Of a DNA stretch of 5,648 nucleotides, positions 1 through 5,648 are shown one piece after another. The stretch is from the NCBI GenBank assembly GCA_903868285.1, contig CAIPUP010000261.1:1-5648 (forward strand), given 5' to 3'. The notes under the pieces were generated by a model that was not told the origin of the DNA, ran no database searches, and saw only the letters and a list, made by a program, of their open reading frames with translations. The translations under genes were made by a program, and so were the position numbers. Position 1 is the stretch's first letter. Every line of letters starts with the position of its first letter. This DNA is from an uncultured beta proteobacterium (GTDB lineage: Bacteria > Pseudomonadota > Gammaproteobacteria > Burkholderiales > SG8-39).

Positions 1-60
1 ATAATCACCGAACGTCAATCGCTATTCACCAAACCGCAGCACCCATCAGGAATCTGTCCC

Positions 61-651
61 ATGACTGGCCACCCCAATACCGCGCCTGGCACTGACAAAG
101 AAAACACCGGCCGCGTCGCCGATCTGCGCCCGGATGAGTTGTCACCGCTGCAACAGCAATTGCGCCAGGACATCGCCGGGCCGCGCGGTGGCGTGGTGCG
201 CGGTCCGTTTGCGCTATGGCTGCGCATTCCGGCACTGGCTGATCGCGCCAACCAGCTGGGCAATGCGCTGCGCCTGGAAGGCACGCTCGACAAGCGCGTG
301 TTCGAGGTGGTGATCCTGGTGGTGGCACGGCACTGGAGCGCGCAGTACGAATGGTTTGCCCATGCCCAGGCGGCAGGGAGTGTCGGTGTCAGCACAGCGG
401 TGATCGAAGCCATCCGGCAGCGCGCCGCACCGGCCTCGCCGCAGGCAGATGAACAACTGGCCTGGGCCCTGACGCTGGAGCTGAATGAACAAAAGCATCT
501 GTCAGAGGCCAGCTATGCCAAGGGCCTGGCGATGTTTGGCACCGAGGGCATGATCGAACTGGTCAGCGTGGCGGGCTTCTACACCATGGTGGCAATGATG
601 ATCAACGCCTTCGATGCCCCGGTTCCCGGCGGCGCGCGGCCACTGGACTGA
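61..651 (+). CDS. Carboxymuconolactone decarboxylase (CMD) family protein, AhpD-like fold
   Basis: A complete 196-residue protein of the CMD/AhpD-like all-helical fold. The CMD core spans roughly residues 50-140 and includes the family-typical stretch ARHWSAQYEWFAHAQAAG (89-106), with His91, Glu97 and His101. AhpD-type members carry a redox CxxC just before this helix; here there is none, and no cysteine was seen anywhere in the protein, so thiol peroxidase or disulfide reductase activity is unlikely. The first 20 or so residues are polar and look disordered; there is no signal peptide or membrane segment, so it should be cytoplasmic. The ATG start is supported by AGGA at 48-51, nine bases upstream. 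The cupin gene follows after 68 bases on the same strand, suggesting co-transcription. Members without cysteines are often found near aromatic or cyclic-compound catabolism genes, but the substrate cannot be read here. Family assignment is firm; function is unknown. Confidence 0.87.
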   Translation: MTGHPNTAPGTDKENTGRVADLRPDELSPLQQQLRQDIAGPRGGVVRGPFALWLRIPALADRANQLGNALRLEGTLDKRVFEVVILVVARHWSAQYEWFAHAQAAGSVGVSTAVIEAIRQRAAPASPQADEQLAWALTLELNEQKHLSEASYAKGLAMFGTEGMIELVSVAGFYTMVAMMINAFDAPVPGGARPLD

Positions 652-660
652 ACGCCGCGC
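634..660. repeat. GC-rich inverted repeat across the CMD gene stop codon
   Basis: GCGCGGC (634-640) and GCCGCGC (654-660) form a perfect 7-base-pair inverted repeat with a 13-base loop that contains the stop codon at 649-651. No T-run follows, so it is not a canonical intrinsic terminator. It could attenuate read-through into the cupin gene or protect the transcript end, or may be chance in GC-rich DNA. Confidence 0.3.
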
Positions 661-719
661 CGTGCGCCAGCAGCGCATCGGTATTCATCACTTCAATACT
701 TCATCACACCGAGGTTTCC

Positions 720-1247
720 ATGGATAACACGCCCAAGGTCGAATCGAACAACCCGCGTGCGGCACCGGTCATCCGGCGCATCGTCACCGGTCATGATGCC
801 CAGGGCAAGGCCATCGTCTGGAAGGATGGCCCGGCCAGCTTTCACAAGTTTCCCAATGCCAGCACCAGTTCCACCCTGATGTGGGTGACGCATCAGAGTC
901 CGTGCGATTTTCTCGATGATGTTGACCATGGCCAGTCGTATTCCGGCACGCCGCCACCGCCCGGTGGCACGCGCATGGGGGTGATTGAAATGCTGCCCGG
1001 CGAGCATCGTCCGCCGCTGCATCGCACCGACACGCTGGATTACGTTATCTGCATCGCCGGCGAGATGGGCATGCTGCTGGACGATGGCGTGGAGGTGTTC
1101 ATGAAGACCGGCGACATCATGATCCAGCGCGGCACCGCGCATGCCTGGTTCAACCGCGGCAGCGAACCGGCCCGTATCGCTTTTGTGCTGGTGGACGGTG
1201 CGCCGCAGCGCGAAGGCTCGATCCAGCGTGGCGGCAGCGCGACCTGA
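720..1247 (+). CDS. Single-domain cupin protein
   Basis: A complete 175-residue protein with one cupin beta-barrel in its C-terminal half. Cupin motif 1 is seen at about 94-114 (PGEHRPPLHRTDTLDY followed by VICIAGE) and motif 2 at 131-145 (GDIMIQRGTAHAWFN). Aligned by eye to the classical motifs, His101, Asp107 and His141 fall on metal-ligand positions, Thr103 replaces the second His of HxH, and Asp107 replaces the usual Glu; metal binding may therefore be altered. The N-terminal 85 residues are less conserved and end in a proline/glycine run (PPPPGG, 78-83). There is no signal peptide. The start is backed by GAGG at 711-714, five bases before the ATG. It follows the CMD-family gene in the same direction and converges on the thiolase gene with a 30-base gap. 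Such stand-alone cupins range from dioxygenases and isomerases to non-catalytic binders; no substrate can be assigned. Confidence 0.86.
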   Translation: MDNTPKVESNNPRAAPVIRRIVTGHDAQGKAIVWKDGPASFHKFPNASTSSTLMWVTHQSPCDFLDDVDHGQSYSGTPPPPGGTRMGVIEMLPGEHRPPLHRTDTLDYVICIAGEMGMLLDDGVEVFMKTGDIMIQRGTAHAWFNRGSEPARIAFVLVDGAPQREGSIQRGGSAT

Positions 1248-1267
1248 GCGCTACGCAACCACCGCTT

Positions 1268-1277
1268 CGCTGCTTGC

Positions 1278-1286
<9 letters not shown>
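1268..1286. terminator. Possible weak hairpin at the convergent gene junction
   Basis: CGCTGCT (1268-1274) and AGCAGCG (1280-1286) form a 7-base-pair stem with a 5-base loop. The thiolase stop codon (1278-1280) lies across the loop and the second arm. It sits where the plus-strand cupin and the minus-strand operon converge, so it could act on either transcript. There is no T-tract on either side, so intrinsic termination is doubtful and Rho-dependent ending is as likely. Confidence 0.25.
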
Positions 1287-2485
<1,199 letters not shown>

Positions 2486-2489
<4 letters not shown>

Positions 2490-3856
2490 TGCATTTCGTC
2501 TGCGCGCAGCAGCTTGCCGCGCAGATCATGCGAGGTGGCCGAGGTGATGCGCACCGTGGCCCAGTCACCGACACCCAGGCCGGCCTTGGTCACGCCGCTG
2601 AAGCGCACCACGCCATCGATCTCCGGCGCATCGGCAGCCGAGCGGGCGATGGCGCCATTGCCCTCGATGGCATCAATCAGCACCCGCTGCACGCTGCCCA
2701 CCCGCGCCTTGAGCCGACGCGCACTGATGCGCGACTGCAGTTGCATGAAGCGCGCCTGACGCGCCTCGCGCTCGGCCTGCGGCAGTGGGTCTGGCAAGGC
2801 ATTGGCGGCGGCACCCTCGACTGGCGAATAGGCAAAGCAGCCCACCCGGTCCAGCTCAGATTCTTCAATAAAATCAAGGAGTTGCTGAAACTCCTCGGCG
2901 GTCTCGCCGGGAAAGCCAGCGATAAACGTGGAGCGGATGGTGAGCTCGGGACAGATGCGCCGCCAGGCGCGGATGCGCTCGAGGTTGGACTCGCCACTGG
3001 CCGGGCGTTTCATCAGCTTGAGTATGCGCGGGCTGGCATGCTGGAACGGCACATCGATATAGGGCAGCACGCCGCCTTCTGCCATCAGTTCGATGACCTC
3101 ATCCACATGCGGGTAGGGATAGACGTAGTGCAGCCGCACCCACACCTGCTCGCCCTCGGGCGTGCGCAGACTGCCCAACGCGGCACACAGTTCCTTCATG
3201 CGGGTGCGCAGCGGGCGGCCTTCCCAGAAGCCGGTGCGGTATTTCACATCCACGCCATAGGCACTGGTGTCCTGGGAAATCACCAGCAGTTCCTTGACCC
3301 CCGAGGCCACCAGCGCCTCGGCCTCGCGCATCACCTCACCCACCGGACGGCTGACCAGATCGCCGCGCATGGCCGGGATGATGCAAAAGCTGCAGCGATG
3401 ATTGCAGCCCTCGGAAATTTTCAGATAGGCATAGTGACGCGGCGTGAGGCGAATGCCAGCGGCCGGCACCAGGTCGGAGAACGGGTCATGCGGCTTGGGC
3501 AGATGCGCATGCACTGCACGCATCACCTCCTCGGTGGCATGCGGCCCGGTCACCGCCAATACCTGCGGATGGGCATCCTGCACCACCGAACCCTTGGCAC
3601 CCAGACAGCCGGTGACGATCACCTTGCCGTTTTCAGCCAGCGCCTCGCCGATGGCATCGAGCGATTCCTCCACCGCGGCATCGATAAAACCGCAGGTGTT
3701 GACCACCACCAGATCAGCGCCGTCATACGACGGCGAGATGGCGTAACCCTCGGAGCGCAACTGGGTCAGGATGCGTTCGGAATCCACCAGTGCCTTGGGA
3801 CAACCAAGCGAAACGAAACCGACCCGCGGCGCTTGCGCGGGTTTAGCAACAGCCAT
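2486..3856 (-). CDS. rimO: Ribosomal protein S12 methylthiotransferase RimO
   Basis: A radical-SAM enzyme that adds a methylthio group to the beta-carbon of the conserved aspartate (Asp89 in E. coli) of ribosomal protein S12. Three parts are visible. The N-terminal MTTase domain (about 11-120) has cluster cysteines Cys19 (GFVSLGCPKALVDSE), Cys55 (VVNTCGFID) and Cys84 (VTGCLG). The radical-SAM domain (about 140-370) has Cys151, Cys155 and Cys158 in CNHRCSFCIIP. The C-terminal TRAM domain lies at about 380-450. GCPKALVDSE and CNHRCSFCIIP fit RimO rather than the tRNA enzyme MiaB. The length of 456 residues is near the usual 440-ish. The ATG start has AAGGG nine bases upstream (3866-3870), inside the last phaR codons; the phaR stop is five bases away, so the two are probably translationally coupled. 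Its job has no known link to PHA; it appears to be a housekeeping gene in the phaR operon. Confidence 0.97.
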
Positions 3857-3861
3857 GCGTT

Positions 3862-4443
3862 TCAGCCCTTGTTCTGACTACCGTCGCCAGGCGGCGGCGT
3901 CTGACCCGGCATGCCCGGCACATTGAAGCCGGCAAACATATTGCGGGTCTGGTTCTGCAACTGGTCCTGCATTTGCAGAAACATATTGCGGCTCTGGTCC
4001 ATGTAGGTCGAGATCAGACCCTGCATCGCCGGGCCCTGGAAACTCATGAACTGGTTCCACATCTCCTGGCCGCCCTTGGCGTTGCCGCCATACAACTGGG
4101 CCGATTGCTCCTGCACTTTCTTTTGCAGCTCCTGGAACAACTGCAGATTGCGTTCGATGTAGCCACCCATCATGCCCTGCATGGCGCTGCCATAGGAGCG
4201 GATGAATTGGGTCAGCACATCCGAGGTGAACATCGGCGAACCGCCAGACTCCTCTTCCAGAATGATCTGCAGCAGGATGGCACGGGTGAGGTCGTCGCCC
4301 GACTTGGCGTCCACGACCTGAAACTCTTCATTCCCCAGCACCAGCTGTTTGACATCGGCCAGTGTGATGTAGGTACTGGTGCGCGTGTCGTACAGACGAC
4401 GGTTGGGATATTTCTTGATCAGTCGGACGGCGGCTTCACTCAT
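3862..4443 (-). CDS. phaR: Polyhydroxyalkanoate synthesis repressor PhaR
   Basis: A 193-residue DNA-binding regulator that represses PHA granule genes (typically phasin phaP and phaR itself) and is titrated away by binding nascent polymer granules. The N-terminal PHA-regulator DNA-binding domain covers about residues 6-66 and carries the signature RLIKKYPNRRLYDT (7-20) and STYITLADVKQLV. A PHB-accumulation domain follows at about 68-110 with VLTQFIRSYGSAMQGMMGGY. The C-terminal third is Gln/Met-rich and amphipathic (NMFLQMQDQLQNQTRNMF), consistent with polymer binding and oligomerisation, and ends in a Pro/Gly/Asn tail. The frame stays open to a TTG at 4473, but the ATG at 4443 is preferred: it gives the family-typical MSEA-VRLIKKYPNRR start and has AGGTG seven bases upstream. 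It heads phaR-rimO-bktB and lies 192 bases downstream of phaB, so it probably has its own, likely self-repressed, promoter. Confidence 0.96.
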   Translation of the reverse strand: MSEAAVRLIKKYPNRRLYDTRTSTYITLADVKQLVLGNEEFQVVDAKSGDDLTRAILLQIILEEESGGSPMFTSDVLTQFIRSYGSAMQGMMGGYIERNLQLFQELQKKVQEQSAQLYGGNAKGGQEMWNQFMSFQGPAMQGLISTYMDQSRNMFLQMQDQLQNQTRNMFAGFNVPGMPGQTPPPGDGSQNKG

Positions 4444-4635
4444 GGATGTGCACCTGAACGTGTTGGACTGCAATCAAACGGCTGGAACCTTGGAACTGGA
4501 ACCACGGACTGGCTGCGAACACCGCATTACCGCAAACTCACGGTGCTGCAACGCACCATGATAGCGCACGCCGCACCACTGCGGGGCCGGCCGCCGCCAG
4601 CCCGTTCATCGCCGCATATTGCCGGTTCGTGCCGG
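4444..4635 (-). promoter_or_regulatory. phaB-phaR spacer, probable phaR promoter region
   Basis: A 192-base gene-free spacer between the phaB stop and the phaR start, long enough for a separate phaR promoter. On the plus strand it contains three TGGAAC copies (4483-4488, 4491-4496, 4497-4502), two of them within CTGGAACC repeats exactly 14 bases apart, and an inverted repeat GGTGC-TGCAAC-GCACC (4542-4557) about 100 bases upstream of the phaR ATG. A TGCAATCA (4469-4476) recurs inverted in the repeats upstream of phaB. Any of these could be a PhaR operator, since PhaR is known to autoregulate in other bacteria; this is inference. No convincing -35/-10 pair and no T-run terminator for phaB was found; the GC-rich near-palindrome around 4581-4597 lacks a T-tract. 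Confidence 0.4.
4451..4455 (-). promoter_or_regulatory. phaR ribosome binding site, decides the start
   Basis: On the minus strand AGGTG lies seven bases before the ATG at 4443. It favours this ATG over the in-frame TTG at 4473, which has no comparable site and would add ten residues not typical of PhaR proteins. Confidence 0.65.
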
Positions 4636-5379
4636 TTATTGCATGTGTTGGCCGCCGTTGATGGCGATATTCGCGCCATTGACGAAGGCCGCTTCCTCAG
4701 AGCACAGATAGATGATCAAGCCAGCGATTTCCTCCGGCTTGCCGAGTCGACCGACCGGAATCTGCGGCAGGATTTTCGAGTCGAGAATTTCTTTCGGGAT
4801 CGCCGTCACCATCTTGGTACCGATGTATCCCGGCGAAATGGTGTTCACCGTCACGCCTTTGCGCGCCACTTCCAGCGACAAAGCCTTGGTGAAGCCATGC
4901 ATGCCGGCCTTGGCAGCGGAATAGTTAGTCTGGCCAAAAGCGCCTTTGGAGCCATTGACCGAGGAGACATTGATAACACGACCCCAGGCGCGATCGACCA
5001 TGCCATCGCAAACCTGCTTGGTCATGTTGAAGCAGGAATCCAGGTTGGTGCGTATCACTGCATCCCAGTCGGCCTTGGTCATTTTCTTGAAGGTCATATC
5101 GCGGGTGATGCCGGCGTTGTTGACCAGAATGTCGACCGGCCCGACCTCGCGACTGATTTTGTCGATGCAGGCAGCGCAGGAATCGTAATCACCCACATCC
5201 GCCGGGTAGGCATGAAAGCTGTAGCCGCGTGCCTTCATGTCGGCCGTCCACTTCTGTGCTGTGGTGTTGGAGGGCGAATAGGTCACCACCACGGTATAGC
5301 CGGCATCGGCCATTTTGGTGCTGATGGTTTCGCCCAGACCGCCCATGCCACCGGTAATCAATGCCACACGTTTTGCCAT
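4636..5379 (-). CDS. phaB: Acetoacetyl-CoA reductase PhaB (SDR family)
   Basis: An NADPH-preferring short-chain dehydrogenase/reductase that converts acetoacetyl-CoA (or 3-ketovaleryl-CoA) to the (R)-3-hydroxyacyl-CoA used by PHA synthase; cytoplasmic, usually tetrameric. The 247 residues match the family length of about 246. Visible elements are the Rossmann glycine motif TGGMGGLG (9-16), NNAG (87-90), catalytic Asn112 (TNL), Ser140 (NVSSVNG), Tyr153 and Lys157 (TNYSAAK), the SPGYI stretch (182-186), and the C-terminal NGGQHM. NAGITRD and TKADWDAVI are shared with Cupriavidus PhaB and separate it from FabG. The start has a strong AGGAGG nine bases upstream. A second reductase gene lies 202 bases upstream on the same strand, and phaR follows after 192 bases, so it may be transcribed alone or with its paralogue. 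FabG is the alternative name but is unlikely given the PhaB-like sequence and the phaR context. Confidence 0.95.
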   Translation of the reverse strand: MAKRVALITGGMGGLGETISTKMADAGYTVVVTYSPSNTTAQKWTADMKARGYSFHAYPADVGDYDSCAACIDKISREVGPVDILVNNAGITRDMTFKKMTKADWDAVIRTNLDSCFNMTKQVCDGMVDRAWGRVINVSSVNGSKGAFGQTNYSAAKAGMHGFTKALSLEVARKGVTVNTISPGYIGTKMVTAIPKEILDSKILPQIPVGRLGKPEEIAGLIIYLCSEEAAFVNGANIAINGGQHMQ

Positions 5380-5388
5380 GATGCTCCG

Positions 5389-5394
5389 CCTCCT
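5389..5394 (-). promoter_or_regulatory. Strong phaB ribosome binding site
   Basis: Minus-strand AGGAGG, a full consensus Shine-Dalgarno, lies nine bases before the phaB ATG. It is the strongest such site in the window and suggests high reductase expression. A hairpin begins five bases upstream of it. Confidence 0.8.
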
Positions 5395-5399
5395 AGACT

Positions 5400-5414
5400 G
5401 GACCCTGTGGGTCC
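5400..5414. repeat. Perfect hairpin/palindrome in the phaB leader
   Basis: GGACCC-TGT-GGGTCC is a perfect 6-base-pair inverted repeat with a 3-base loop; a wobble pair and one more G-C pair can extend it to 5398-5416. It sits five bases upstream of the phaB Shine-Dalgarno. No T-run follows on the minus strand, so it is a poor terminator for the upstream reductase gene. A 5' mRNA stabilising stem, an RNA processing site between the reductase genes, or a protein-binding palindrome are all possible. Confidence 0.6.
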
Positions 5415-5471
5415 GGGTTAGACCGCTCTGACTTGCTGCGCGCTTGATGCTGAAAGCAAATCGCTAATGAA

Positions 5472-5527
5472 CCTGCTCGCACGAACCTGATTGCAAGCAT
5501 CTGATCGCAAGAATCCGATTGCAAGAA
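5472..5527. repeat. Four degenerate 14-bp tandem repeats upstream of phaB
   Basis: Four contiguous 14-base units can be read: CCTGCTCGCACGAA (5472-5485), CCTGATTGCAAGCA (5486-5499), TCTGATCGCAAGAA (5500-5513) and TCCGATTGCAAGAA (5514-5527). The core is CTGAT(T/C)GCAAG. The three right-hand units are most alike and the leftmost is the most diverged. They lie 93-148 bases upstream of the phaB start, where operator sites or an upstream promoter would be. The spacing of 14 bases is not a whole helical turn. They may be regulator-binding repeats, with PhaR the obvious candidate, or simply a slippage-expanded spacer. Confidence 0.7.
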
Positions 5528-5551
5528 CCCTGCCAGAGATGCTCGGTACCG

Positions 5552-5577
5552 CACCGCAGTACCTCACCGCAGTACCG
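5552..5577. repeat. Two-copy 13-bp tandem repeat next to the upstream reductase stop
   Basis: CACCGCAGTACCT (5552-5564) is followed directly by CACCGCAGTACCG (5565-5577), differing only in the last base. A partial unit (GGTACCG, 5545-5551) precedes and CAG follows. It ends four bases before the stop codon of the upstream reductase. Its unit is unrelated to the 14-base repeats nearby. Function unknown. Confidence 0.65.
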
Positions 5578-5581
5578 CAGC

Positions 5582-5648
5582 TCAATACATGTGCATGCCG
5601 CCGTTGATGGAAATATTGGTACCGGTGATGTAGGCGGCATCCTCCGAG
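5582..5648 (-). CDS. Second acetoacetyl-CoA reductase (PhaB-like), 3' end only
   Basis: The last 21 codons and the TGA stop of a gene that runs off the right edge of the window. The translation SEDAAYITGTNISINGGMHMY matches, position for position, the end of the complete PhaB next door (SEEAAFVNGANIAINGGQHMQ), including the invariant NGG-HM tail of PhaB-type reductases. It is therefore a tandem paralogue on the same strand, upstream of phaB by 202 bases. About 13 of the 21 residues are identical, so this is not a recent duplication at this end. Only the C-terminal substrate/tetramer region is visible; the Rossmann and catalytic motifs lie outside the window. Another PHA-linked SDR cannot be excluded. 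Confidence 0.85.
   Translation of the reverse strand, partial: SEDAAYITGTNISINGGMHMY

Noticed and set aside
4444..4473. Extended PhaR start at TTG 4473
   Set aside because: The ten extra residues are not typical of PhaR, the codon lacks a Shine-Dalgarno, and the ATG at 4443 has one.
4581..4597. GC-rich near-palindrome as a phaB terminator
   Set aside because: It has essentially no loop, imperfect arms, and no T-run on the minus strand.
3973..5421. Long plus-strand open frame (482 codons) opposite phaR and phaB
   Set aside because: It is antisense to two clearly recognisable genes, crosses their spacer, and its translation shows no family motif. Such mirror frames are common in GC-rich DNA.
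5472..5577. CRISPR-like array
   Set aside because: The units are directly abutting 13-14-base tandem repeats with no spacers, too short for CRISPR repeats, and no cas gene is present.

Overview
The window is a GC-rich stretch of a proteobacterial chromosome, most likely betaproteobacterial. The evidence is a compact polyhydroxyalkanoate (PHA) block in which acetoacetyl-CoA reductase (phaB), the PHA regulator phaR, rimO and a BktB-type thiolase lie together on the minus strand. From memory this resembles the phaB-phaR and bktB neighbourhood of Cupriavidus/Ralstonia and relatives. No gene for PHA synthase (phaC), phasin or depolymerase is in view. The taxon is an inference from gene content and protein resemblance; no search was run.

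Layout, left to right. Bases 61-1247 hold two plus-strand genes: a carboxymuconolactone-decarboxylase-fold protein without the redox CxxC motif, and a small single-domain cupin. They are 68 bases apart, probably co-transcribed, and look like accessory catabolic proteins of unknown substrate. They converge on the minus-strand block at about 1248-1277, where there is a small hairpin but no T-rich terminator tract.

Bases 1278-4443, read right to left, are a tight phaR-rimO-bktB operon: a 5-base gap between phaR and rimO, and a 4-base ATGA overlap between rimO and the thiolase. The phaR start is best placed at the ATG at 4443, not at a TTG 30 bases further upstream. Upstream of phaR is a 192-base spacer with short repeats and an imperfect palindrome, which could be a self-regulated promoter region. 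Further right are a complete phaB (4636-5379) and the last 21 codons of a second phaB-like reductase (5582 to the window edge), so reductase genes are duplicated in tandem.

How they work together: BktB-type thiolase condenses acetyl-CoA with acetyl- or propionyl-CoA; PhaB reduces the 3-ketoacyl-CoA to the (R)-3-hydroxyacyl-CoA that PHA synthase polymerises; PhaR senses polymer granules and represses target genes. RimO modifies ribosomal protein S12 and is a housekeeping passenger in the operon.

The least ordinary DNA is the 202-base spacer between the two reductase genes. It carries four degenerate 14-base tandem repeats, a two-copy 13-base repeat, and a perfect 6-base-pair hairpin directly upstream of the phaB Shine-Dalgarno. 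I found no clearly novel multi-gene system; the repeats are the best lead.
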